Origin: Bathynomus jamesi
Taxonomy: Eukaryota; Arthropoda; Malacostraca; Isopoda; Cirolanidae
NCBI GenBank assembly: GCA_023014485.1
Contig: JAJOZX010009083.1
Location: forward strand, 119,822 to 183,821
DNA length: 64,000 nucleotides
Direction of reading: 5' to 3'
In this document: positions 12,301-24,300 of the stretch, in pieces
How the letters are laid out: each line of letters begins with the position of its first letter
Numbering within the stretch: position 1 is the stretch's first letter
Made by a program: the position numbers and the translations under genes
Notes under the pieces: model-generated
What the model was told of the DNA's origin: nothing
Seen by the model: only the letters and a program-made list of their open reading frames with translations
Database searches by the model: none

Positions 12301-15300
12301 TTGTATATGTATTGTCGTGGAAACGGCCTGGTCGGGCCAATTTAGCGTGAATTGAACAGGGAAATGGTCACTTCCATAGTCCTCTTGAAGGACTTGCCAT
12401 GTGAAATCTAGGAGGGCATCGGTCGAGACGAAGGATAAGTCTATACAGGATGGAGTGCAGTTGGTGGCATGGCAGAATGTAGGAGACCCATCATTGAGGC
12501 ACATGAAGGAGAGCTCGGTCATGATAGCAATCAGGGTCGGGGCCATATAAGTGGCGTGCGTGTCTCCCCACAAGGGGTGGCGACTACTGAAATCGCCCAG
12601 TAATAGAACGGGTTGTACCACCTCCACCAGGTCATCGCGGGAGACTTGAGTGTGTGGAGGGAGGTATATTGAACAGACGGTGTACTGTCTATCCAGGGAA
12701 AGCCGGGTAGCAATCACCTGTAACGGGGATCGGATTGAGAGATTGTGGAAGGGGACTGCGTGGTGTACGAGAATGGCAGCTCCCCTTCGAGTGCAGGTAG
12801 GAGACGGGGTGGTGATATAGGAATATCCAGTAGGGCAGGGCATGGGCCTGGTCTCCAGGATTAGCTCCTGGAGACAGACACACACCGGACGGGAAGTGGC
12901 AATCAAGGAATTAAGACCTTCGTAGTTCGCGAATATTCCTCTGCAGTTCCAATATACTATTGTAGTTTTCGGGGGTCCATTATTCGATGATGGGGGATGG
13001 GTAAATGTGTAGGTGCTAGGGGGTTGTGGTGTGAAGGGAGATCTGGGGTTCGCGAAGGCGAAGGATGGGTCAGGAGCATGGCTGGCTATCTGCCGTTCAC
13101 CAGAGAAGGAATCGGTCGACCAGTCGACCTCAGTGGAGATTGCGGGGTCGAGTCGGTCGGGCGAGACCGGAGGCGTGTATCACGGCAGCTAGGAGAACGT
13201 CATGGGCTCAGAGGGTGAGAAGTTTCTTGCTGGGTTTCTGTGTTCGGGCCAGGAAGGGGCGCTTTATTTTCCAAAGTGGCATGTCCCAGCCTGTCTGGGG
13301 TCTCACGGCGGACTCTGGGTGGCGATACGGGGTACGATACAGGAGGTGAGCGGGCAGGTGGGAGGGAGGACGTGCTCAGGGTGGCTAATAGGGAGGGTGG
13401 ATAATAGGGAGGGGGTCTGGGGGTAGGTACTGTGGAGGTGGAAGGAGATGAACCAGTGTTTTCTCGTGGAGGGGTGGAAAAAATGACACCAGGAGGCAAG
13501 GGCAGATCCATAAGACTCATGGGCGCGGCCGAGCTCCCCTTAGCCACACCATGTAGTTGCGCCAGGGCCGCATCCACTGGATCCTCGGAGGAGAGGATGT
13601 TGTCCAGATTGGATCTCGTCGTGGAAGGCGAGTCAAGTAACTCGGCTACTATTGTCAGAGTCTGTGGGGGTAAATTGGAGGGACTTCTGCGGTGGGGTGA
13701 TATGGTCCTCGTAGACAAAGTGGGAAGTGTGAGGGTCCGAACCGTCTTCCTAGGTCTGAGGGAAGAGGGAGAGGCATGTTGAAAGGCCGGAGGGTCTAGC
13801 GACTTGCTCCGGCGTCTTCGCCTCGTCGGCTTGCTCCGGGCGTTAGGGTCGGATGTGTGCAGAGAGTGCTGGGAGGGCAGGGTTTTGAGGTGGACGGGGC
13901 CTGGGTGTCCTAGTCCCAGATTCCTCAGGAATCTGTGGCAGGTGAGGTGCGTGAAGCGTGAAGAGGAGGGAGGGTGAGGGGACACAAGGTCGTCGGGTCC
14001 AGCGAGGACTCCCTTTGGGAAGGATGGGGAGCAGTGGTCGAGGAGGGTTTGAGCGGACAGAGCCGAAGGCAGCGGCGTAAGATACCCCCGGCCTCACCTC
14101 CTGACTCCGCACCTTGTCTCGCGCCTCTCGGACGCTAAGGAAGTCCGCTACCTGCAGGCCTCGGACCTCCTCCTTGAACTTGAAGAAAAGGCATTCGCGG
14201 GATGAAGAGGGGTGTGCGCCTTCGCAATTGAAGCATTTGGGTGTGTTGGGGCACTTCTCTGGGTGAGCGATTTGTCCGCAACGAACACAGTTGGTGCGGT
14301 TGTCGGCAAACTGAGCTGACGTGTCCGAACTTGTTGTATGGGCGGACAGTGAACTCGTATGACGTGCGGTCTCCCATACCCGATACAATACAGTCGGGAG
14401 GGACTAAAGTATTGAAGGTAAGAAGTAGGCGCGGGGTGGCGGAGGGGGTGCCTTCCTGTCGGGATGTGAAGCAATGGATCTTAGTGACACCCTGGGGTGC
14501 GAGATCCTCCAGGAGCTTATTCAATGTGATCGATAATAGGCGGGTGGGGTAAATAGTGCCCTGACTCTGGTTCAGGCGAGGGTGTGGGGAGACGGACACC
14601 GATCATCCAAGGACCTCAGTGAGGGAGAGTAGGGCTTTCGTCTCTGCGGCTGAACGTGATTTTATGAGGAGGGAGCCATCCTTCTGTGGTCGCACATCAT
14701 AGCGGCTAGAGTTGTTGCGGACTCGGATCGCCTGAAACGTCCGTTCAGAGTTGGTCGGAAGAGACACAGAGGTAGGCTGGATCACTAGGAATTTGTGGAT
14801 ACTTGGAAGGGATAGGGAGGCTGTAGAATCAAAGTGGACTGAGATATCCAACGGTCGATAGGAAGGACGTGAATGCCGACTTCCCCGTCCGCCGCGGGGC
14901 TCTCCGTGCGGAGGCGGGCATACAGGATGAGCAAGAAGCCGGGTTTTGGAGGCAAGCCTTGGGTGGAACTTGACTTGCCCGAAGGCGGCTGAGGTGGGCT
15001 GGGGCGAGACCCTTGCTCCAGAGGGTGTATGTCCAAGGGCATGTTCAAGGTACAGGCTGGGGTCGGTAACGGAAGAGGAGAGTGCAAGTGTTCCGCTGCT
15101 GGAGGAGGGGCGACCTCCTCAAGACGTGGTCTTCCAGTGGTAGAGGACTCGGGGGGCCTGGTTGCCCACCACCCGAGTTCTAGGACAAGTAATAATAGTT
15201 CCCATATGTTATTAATGTTGTAGAACACGGACCCAGTGGGGGCGAGAAACTGCCTAGCGGTGAGAAAGGGAGGCCGAGCGCAAACCGCAGGGGGCGGGGT

Positions 15301-18300
15301 ACCTCGTCCTCAAGGAGGACACCGTCGGTTTAAAAACGGGGCCTCGTGATGCGAAAGTTTTCCCCCAAACGGCGAAAAAACCCCAGGCCCCCAATCCCAC
15401 CGGCCCGGACACCCAACCATCCAACACAGTGACGCCCTAAGGACGCCACCTCCGTAGGACAGCACTGGAGACCTGTACTGGGAGCCAAAGTCTTTAGTGG
15501 CTCTTAGCCCGGTCTCCCCAGTAGCCTGTCCGGCATGGGTTGTGGAGATTGACATTTGTTTGATGCAGACTCTCTATTTACAGAAGCAAGATGAATGAAG
15601 AAAGCAAATTGGCACCCAGGAAAAGGTGCCCAGAAGAAAGATGAAAACAATGCCCAGAGAGAATATGGGCTTTAAACACCCTCTATGTTAGAAGAAGTCT
15701 CATCAGTCCTTAATGTGTTCCGTTTTTTCTTTTTGCAGATAAATAATGTCCCTAGAGTGAGCTAGCCCTTGAGGTTCAAATATTATAAAAGCAATCTAAT
15801 ATAAAAGCATAATTATAAGAAGAATAACACATAGTGAGAGATTAAAAGTGAATGATAACACTCGCAATGGACACGTAATGAAGTGATAGAATAGAAGTGA
15901 TTTGGAATAAAACAAAAGAAAAAGGGAAAACCATTGTATAAAGGATCACCGGGGTACCCCTACGGTGAAGACCAGAAAGAGAAGAAAGAAGAGAAGAAGA
16001 AAGAGAACATCAGCATCCGACGCCTATTCAAGAGAAGGTAATTAAATCAGGACTTTCCTTTATCTATTTCTATCGATCCAACATCTGGTAGCAGAGCGTG
16101 GTTCTCTAAAGGAATTTCCCTTGTTCAAAGTTCAAGCAACTTTCTGTCGAGATGGCCGACAAGGATGAAGAGAGAAGAGGAAGGCGTGTGGAAGTGCCGA
16201 AACTAGAGAACAAATATGAAGAATGGAAGTGGGAGATGACTTTGTGGAAGAAGGTATGCAACGTACCAGAGACAGACCAAGGAGCACATGTAGTTCTATC
16301 CCTCAAGGGCAAAGCTAGGGATGTTGTAAGGGGAATGACGCTCCCTGAGATACAGAGCGCAAATGGAGTGGACAATATAATAAAGGAACTAGACAAAGTG
16401 TTTCTAGCGGATATGGGGGTCAGGAAATTTAAGAAATATGTGGATATACACAATTTAATGAGAAGCGATAATGTAGGAGTTAATGACTTTTTGGTGGACT
16501 TCGAGAACTTGTACTGTGAATTTGAAGATCTGTGTGGACTCAAGGATGACTCCATGAAAGCCTTTGCTCTCCTAAGATCTTGTAATCTAAAGGAGGAAGA
16601 TGTGCAAGGCCTTCTTACTGCAGTGGATGATGTGAAGTATGACGAAATTATGAAAATTATTAGACGCAGATTCTGCCTGGAGAAAGGAGCGATCATGAAG
16701 GAATTTACCCATATTGATAGAGAAAAAGATGTTCTAATGGGAACCCATGAAAAGCAGGATAGAACCTGGAGAGCTGAACGAGGGAGAGGTCGTGGACAAC
16801 AGGGATCCTACTACAAGGGAAGAGGCAAAGGAGGATGTGCGATATGTAAAACTGATACTCACCTCACCCGTGATTGTTGGAATGCTTATTGGAATAAAGG
16901 AGCAGAGAAGACCAGAGAGAGAAGAGAGAAGAGTGGAGATAAGGAATACATGGGATTCACCGAGCACATATTAATGAGCCGAGAAAGTAATATTGTGGAC
17001 GTAACACAGGGCATGGCAATATTAGATACGGGCTGTACAAGCACTGTATGTGGACAGCGATGGCTGGCAGACTTTGTAAAAAGAGGGGGAAAAGTGCTGG
17101 AGGAGACATTCAAAGAAGTCACATATAGATTCGGTGATGGAAATATGATAAACTCCGAGAAGAAAATAATTGTCGAGATGAGAATAGGGAGGAATAAATA
17201 TAAGATGGAAGTCAACGTGGTGAAGAGTGATGTCCCAATGCTGATGAGCATCGAATCACTAAGAAGGTTGGGAGCCAAAATAGACTGTAGAGCCTCGATT
17301 ATTGAAGTGGGAGAAGAAGGAATCAAATTATACCGTACAAGTGGGGGTCATTTATGCCTTCCAGTGTCAGATTGACAATTAAAGGAGGAGGTATTTGCAG
17401 CGAAGACTAATGATGACAATACGATGCTGACACCAAAGGATTTGACAAAAATACATCAACAGTTTGGACACCCCTCTAATGAAAAACTATTTAAATTGAT
17501 AAAAAGTGCGAATAAAGATCAGGAGAATACACAAGAAATGATTACAAACATAAGTGATAAGTGTGAAAATTGCAAGAGTTATAGAAGAGCGGAACCTAAG
17601 CCTATTGTTGCATTGCCATGGTCCAATGAGTTCAATGAAATGATAACTATGGATCTGAAGAAGTGGAGGAATGGCTATCTACTAGTGATGGTGGACACAC
17701 TGACTAGATATTGTCGTGTGTCATATGTGGTCAACAAGAGAGCAGAAACCATTGTGAGACAAATCATCATAAATTGGATAAGTCTTTTCGGAGCACCTCG
17801 AAAAATAATGACTGATAATGGAGGTGAGTTCAACAATGAGATCATGAGAGAGTTCTGCGAACGCTACAATATTGAGCCTATGTATACTGCAGCGGAAAGC
17901 CCTTGGAGTAACGGGATGGTTGAGAGATTAAACGCTATAATAGCAGAACACCTCAACAGGGTTCTGATGGATGATGATGGTAGTGATTTAGAAATAGCCA
18001 TAGCCTGGGTAGTAACTGCACAAAACTGCCTACACAATAATAAAGGTTTTAGCCCCAACCAATTGGTATTTGGGAAGAATCCTGTCCTGCCAAACTTACT
18101 TAATAATACACCCCAGCAATGTTTTATGATAAAAGTGAGAGCCAAATCGTAGAAGAAAATCTACACTTGATGAGGGAAGCTAGAGAGCAATTCATGAAGA
18201 ACGAGGCTAACGAGAAGATCATGAGAGCACTCCACCACCAAATACGTCCGAGTAAAGTGAACGAGATGTCCATCAACGACAAAGTTTACTTTAAAAGAGA

Positions 18301-21300
18301 TGGAGAAGAAAAATGAAGAGGACCTGGGGAATTAGAGGGTATACAGGGCGGTAAAATAGTTTTTGTAAGATATGGTGGTTATCGTTACCGAGTACACACG
18401 TGCCGGTTGCAAAAAGCGGTTAAACAAGCAGAAGGGGAAGAACAAGAGATGAAAACAAAGAGAAGGGGAGCGGATACACAGGAAAAGCAGGAGGAAAAAG
18501 AAGAGAATGAAGTTACTTTTGGGGTGCCGCCTATTCGACAGGGAAGAGAAGAGGAGGAGAATACGGAAGAAGAAGAAGATGCGAGTGAAGAAGAAGATGC
18601 GAGTGAAGAAGAGAGCATGGAAGAAGAAGCTGCGAGTGAAGAAGAAGCTGCGAGTGAAGAAGAAGATGCGAGTGAAGAAGAGAGCATGGAAGAAGAAGCT
18701 GCGAGTGAAGAAGAAGATGCGAGTGAAGAAGAGAGCATGGAAGAAGAAGAAGAAGAAGAAGCTGCGAGTGAAGAAGAAGAAGAAGCTGCGAGTGAAGAAG
18801 AAGAAGAAGAAGAAGAACCAGAACAAGAGGAACAAGTAGAGCAAAGAGATGCGAGATATAAAGCACCCATCATTGGAAGAAACTTTGAAGCCCTGACTCC
18901 GGAAGGAGGGAAATTGATTAAAGGGAGAATTGTGAGTAGAGCCGGTAAAGTTGGTAAGGATGGAAAAGGGAAATACAGAGATTGGTTCAACGTCAAAATT
19001 AATGGAGAAGAGGGGTATAGAAGTATGGATTTTGGTGCCCTACCACGATGGAGAATGTTGCCACCGGTGGAAGAGACTTTATTGACATGGGAAGGTACAG
19101 AAATAGAAGGAGCCAAGGAACGTGAAATGAAGCACTGGAGAGAAAGAGATGTTTATGATGAAGTAGAAGATAAAGGTCAGAAAACTGTATCAGTCAGATG
19201 GGTGATTACAGAAAAGGAGAAGGATGGTAAGTCCTACGTAAAGGCGAGATTGGTCGCAAGAGGCTTTGAGGAGGAGGAAAATATTCACACGGAATCACCC
19301 ACATGTTCCAAGGAGGCTTTGAGGTTGGTGATTATGATTATTGAACATATGAAATGGAGATGTAGGAGTATGGATATTACTGCCGCCTATCTGCAAGGGA
19401 AACCAATGGAAAGAACGGTTTACCTTCAGCCACCACGGGAGTACAACAATGGCCATATTTGGAAGCTTAAGACGACAGTATACGGACTTAAGGATGCCGC
19501 TAGAGAATGGTTTCTTTCTGTTAAGGAGACATTATTGAAAATAGGAGCCAAAGAATGTCATGGAGACTCGGCGGTGTTCTACCGGAAGAAGAATGGAAAA
19601 CTTGAAGGAGTAATATGCCTACACGTGGATGACTTCTTATGGGGAGGAAATTAAAACTTTGAGAAAGAGGTAATTGATCCTCTGCGGAAAAATTTCAGTT
19701 TTGGAAAAGATGATGATGATATGTTCAAATTTTTGGGCATGAGAATATACCGTGATGACAGAGGACGTATGACTATGGAGCAAGACGAGTACATAGCATC
19801 TGTACAAAAAATGGACATTACCAACAAGAAGGAAAATGTTGCGCTCAATGTTGAGGAAAGAAGGATGTATAGGAGTATTGTGGGTCAATTAAACTGGATA
19901 GCCAGACAATCAAGACCGGATGTTGCCTACGAAGTGAGTGAGAGAAGCTCCTATGGAAAAAATCCCATGACCGAGGACATAAGGAAGATAAATAAGGTAG
20001 TGGATAAAACAAAATCCAGAGAGGTACAAATCATATTTCCAAGGTGGAAAAGATAACGACAAGTGAACTCGTTTGTTATTCAGATGCCTCTCTGGGTAAT
20101 CTCAGAGATGGAGGATCGCAGGGAGGTTTTCTCATTTTCTGGAAGAATGAAGAGGGAGAGGTCTGTACGATTGCCTGGCGCTCCAGACGCTTACGAAGGG
20201 TAGCATGGTCCACTCTCACTGCAGAAACCCTAGCCTTAACTGAGGCTGTGGACATGGCCATTTTTATTAAAGATCTCATAAACGAATTGACTGGGGAAGA
20301 TATTCCTATTCGATGTCACGTAGACAACAAATCACTGGAGAAGACATTGAAGAGTCTGAAACCAGTTGAAGAAAAAGGGCTCCGGACATATATTGGTAGT
20401 CTGAGAGAGAGATTAGAAAGAGGAGAAGTAAGTCAAGTAAAATGGATCGAAACGAGCCAACAACTTGCAAATTGTCTCACGAAGAAAGGAGTTAGCAGTA
20501 ATGCCCTAGTGAGGGTAATAGAAGAAGGAAGACACCATGGACAATAGAAGAAAAGAACGAAACCAAAAGAAAAAACGGAAAAGAAAATGGTATTAGTGTG
20601 GAGATTGACATTTGTTTGATGCAGACTCTCTATTTACAGAAGCAAGATGAATGAAGAAAGCAAATTGGCACCCAGGAAAAGGTGCCCAGAAGAAAGATGA
20701 AAACAATGCCCAGAGAGAATATGGGCTTTAAACACCCTCTATGTTAGAAGAAGTCTCATCAGTCCTTAATGTGTTCCGTTTTTTCTTTTTGCAGATAAAT
20801 AATGTCCCTAGAGTGAGCTAGCCCTTGAGGTTGAAATATTATAAAAGCAATCTAATATAAAAGCATAATTATAAAAGAATAACACATAGTGAGAGATTAA
20901 AAGTGAATGATAAAACTCGCAATGGACACGTAATGAAGTGATAGAATAGAAGTGATTTGGAATAAAACAAAAGAAAAAGGGAAAACCATTGTATAAAGGA
21001 TCACCGGGGTACCCCTACGGTGAAGACCAGAAAGAGAAGAAAGAAGAGAAGAAGAAAGAGAACATCAGCATCCGACGCCTATTCAAGAGAAGGTAATTAA
21101 ATCAGGACTTTCCTTTATCTATTTCTAATCGATCCAACAAGGGTGACCCTTCCGGGGGCTAAGCCCCGCCGACGTAGCCCACTGGGTCAACACGGGAGTC
21201 CGCCCACCACGACAAGGTGGCCACAAGCGGGGGACAATTGTGGTTACTTGCAGCTTCTAAGCATTGTCAAGTCCTACGTTTATTGCAGGTCTCTTAATTG

Positions 21301-24300
21301 GAATCATCTACTCTGTGACTACTCTGGCTCAGGTAAATATAACAGTAGTTCAGCTGGGTCTGTTCATTCGTTGGATGGGTAACCATCATCTCCGTTTCGG
21401 CCCACATACATAAGAAAAAGATGTGTGCATTTCATAGGGCGGGTCAAAACAATTTTTTGGGGCTTTTTTTAAAAACGACACTATGTGATGGTTTTCATTT
21501 GGGTTAACAAACATATCAAAATTTGAGCTATGTGCGACCCCTTGTACCAGTCGCACATAGTCCCCACTCTTCTAGCTGAGATTTCACAATAAGCTTTGAA
21601 TCTATTCTAAACATCAATTTAAGATATGTTAAAAATAAGTTGAAGACCTTATTTGCCCTTATTTAAATAAAATGGGTATCTTCTTTATTTATGGATACTT
21701 TTTGTTTTATGCAGGATTGCCAGGTGGTCAAATTTCACAAATGTGCAAAAAATCTGGCAACCCTAATTTTTTGAGTTCTTTTTGCAAAAAATATTTTATT
21801 TTATTTTTGTTTCAGATTATTAAGTGAAATTATTATTGGTTATTGATTCAAACTATTGGTTTTTAAGTTAAATTACTGGTTATTAAGTCAAATTGATCAT
21901 GACAAGAAAAAAGTCGTCAAATGCAGCCTTTGGACATCCTTCCGAGTTTCCAACAGCTATGACACCAACAAAAGCAGATGTTGAGGCACTACAACTTTGT
22001 GCGACGACGAGAAGAGGCTGAATTAAATAGAGAGATTACTTTTAATGAATGTTGTAACATAATCGCGACAGACGTTGAAACCATATGAAGAAGGTTCTCT
22101 TTCCCTACAATAAGTACTCGTGGAATCTTTCAGAAAGTTCTTTGAGTGATAGAAGCAGCCTCAAAGTTGAACAAGGTTCCTATAAACGGAAGAGATGAGA
22201 GATTTGAACAAAAATTTTCCGAGTATGATGCTATGTTTGATGTATTTACCTGTGATTGCTACGATAAAGGAATTGATAGAAATGCCTGCCGGTGCAAGGA
22301 TAAAATAATAATTGCTGAGTGGGATCTTTTGTAGGACAAAAGCAAAGATTAAACCAACTAGGACCAATTGATAGAAAAGCTGTTTTCATGAGGAAAATGT
22401 CTATTGCTAGAGTTCAAAAAGAACACGAACGCCGAATGAGATCACAAGCAGAATTGACTGAAGCTATCAGTGTTGTCCCTTCAACATCACAGGAATCACA
22501 AGATGCAGCCGGTGCTGAGAGCATGGAGGTAGAGACCGACCAAGAGGATGAAGACTTTGTGCCTGATATAGAGTTAATAGAGAATGAGCAGAACAGATAT
22601 ACCAATGAAGAGTTGGCAGTGACCGCTGATCGTTACAGAGTGAGTTGCAGGGCAGCAGCAGCAATTGTTAATGCTGCTTTAAAAGATATGGGATCTTGGA
22701 TCAGGGCAACATGATTGATATAAAGAAGCTGGAGAGGGAAAGAGCACGGGTAGGTAAAGATTGAGTACCAGGGTTACATCGGAGAATATAGGAATAGAAT
22801 GCACTGGCTTTGATGGGAGAAGAGATGACACATTAACCAGGGCAGGCAAGATCAAAGAAGAGCACTACGTCATTGTTAAAGAGCCTGAAAATATCTATAT
22901 AGATCATGTAACACCTGATCATGGAAATGCTCATTGTGTAGCAGAAGAACTGATTACTGTAATAGTGGACTCAGTAAAGCTTTTAGAGTGTCTGAACTTT
23001 CTATGTGATGGCACTGCTGTGAACATTGGAAGAATCGGTGGAGTAATAAAGCTTGTTGAAATCTATCTGAATGGGTCTGTTCAGTGGCTGGTATGCCTTC
23101 TTCATATGAACGAACTACCATTCAGGCACATCTACGAGGCAATAGATGGAAAAACAACAGGTCCAAGTACTTTCAAGGGTTCAATTGGAAATAAATTGAA
23201 AACCGATCTAACAAAACAAAGTGGTTGTTTTTTCTCCTGTTAAAGGAAACATTCATGAAATTCCATCTGATGTTATTAATGCTTTAAGCAGTGACCAAAA
23301 GTATCTCTACAATATGTGCCCAGCTGTTCAATCTGGAAATGTCTCCAAAGATTTCGCAGAAAGATCTCCTGGTACAATTCATCAAGCTCGTTGGCTAACT
23401 CGAGCAAATAGAATTCTTAGACTATGTGTCAACACCAAATCCAACCCAAGATCTCAAAGTTATAGGAGAAATTATTATGCTATCTTATGCTCCAGGGTGG
23501 TTTTGGGTTAAGTCACATCCACTGGCATCTGACGGTTCATCTAATTTTTGGTACTTAGGGTATCTGCTGCGCGACTTCAAGGAGAAATACAAATTGATCA
23601 TGGAACTGGTATTTCAGAATAACTCATACTTTGCGAACCCCGAAAATATTCTACTATCGATGATACCAGACTCAAGAAGAGAAGTTAGAGAAGTTAGAGA
23701 AGTTGCAATCCAGAGAATCATTCTCTCAAGAACTACATTTTCTGGATCAAGAAACTTTGACCTACCTCCAACTCTTAATTTTGATTCTTCAGACTACACT
23801 AAAACGATTGATTGGCAGAAAGAGGTAATTTATCCGCCTCAACTCCTGAGAAACTTTAGCAATAAGGAACTTTTGCTAGCAAGACAAAAACCACTCAAAA
23901 TACCAGCCTTTCCTTGTCACAGCCAAGGAGTAGAAAGCGCTGTGAATCTAGTCACGAATGCATCTGATGTACGAATTGGCTACGAAAATCGCCAAAAATA
24001 TATTCTTAACCTACTGGAACCACGGTAAAGATTGCCTAAATTTGAATGGAAAGGACAGTGGAATAAACAAACATGCAGTGTTACTTTCAAAATAGCTTAA
24101 GTTTATGCATCGTGCAAAAAAGCATTTCATTAGGTAATGTTTTTTCTTTTTCTTGTAGAAGACAAGTTCTGTCGTTTAATTTCTCAAAATTGTTATGTAA
24201 TTCATGAATTCGTTCCTTATTTTTTATCTTAATATATAGTATATACTCAAAAACATGTAAAAATGTCATTTTCTTTGAGTTTGAATAAAAAAATAAACAC

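Larger units (their letters stand above)
9617..15540 (-). mobile_element. I-like non-LTR retrotransposon, nearly full length
   Basis: A GC-rich minus-strand LINE ends in a T run at 9617-9630, the poly(A) tail on the plus strand. It encodes an ORF1 with zinc knuckles (about 14.85-13.2 kb) and an ORF2 with endonuclease, RT, RNase H and a C-terminal Cys/His region (12.9-9.66 kb). RNase H places it in the I/LOA/R1-like group. Its 5' region continues beyond the Copia insertion to about 21240-21400. GC content is much higher than in the surrounding intron. Several frameshifts make it inactive. A 5'-truncated second copy lies at 41889-45133. Confidence 0.85.
15541..21139 (+). mobile_element. Copia (Ty1/copia) LTR retrotransposon, nested in LINE 5' region
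   Basis: Two 543-bp direct LTRs beginning TGTGGAGATT and ending TCCAACA enclose gag-protease, integrase, RT and RNase H in Copia order. The flanks are TGGGT before and AGGGT after, an imperfect 5-bp duplication. GC-rich LINE 5' sequence stands on both sides, so the element jumped into the LINE. The LTRs differ at about five positions, which indicates a young insertion, yet the internal frame is broken by three stops and two frameshifts. The integrase [12 protein letters not shown] box resembles GalEa-type Copia elements described in crustaceans; that sub-assignment is from memory. Confidence 0.92.

Noticed and set aside
10108..15223. Many long plus-strand frames in the GC-rich 10-15 kb region
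   Set aside because: They are shadows of the minus-strand LINE ORF1/ORF2. High GC removes stop codons on the opposite strand.
18332..19116. Minus-strand Ser/Phe/Leu-rich frames opposite the Copia acidic repeat
   Set aside because: These are artefacts of the GAA repeat on the other strand; the plus strand has the Copia RT in frame.
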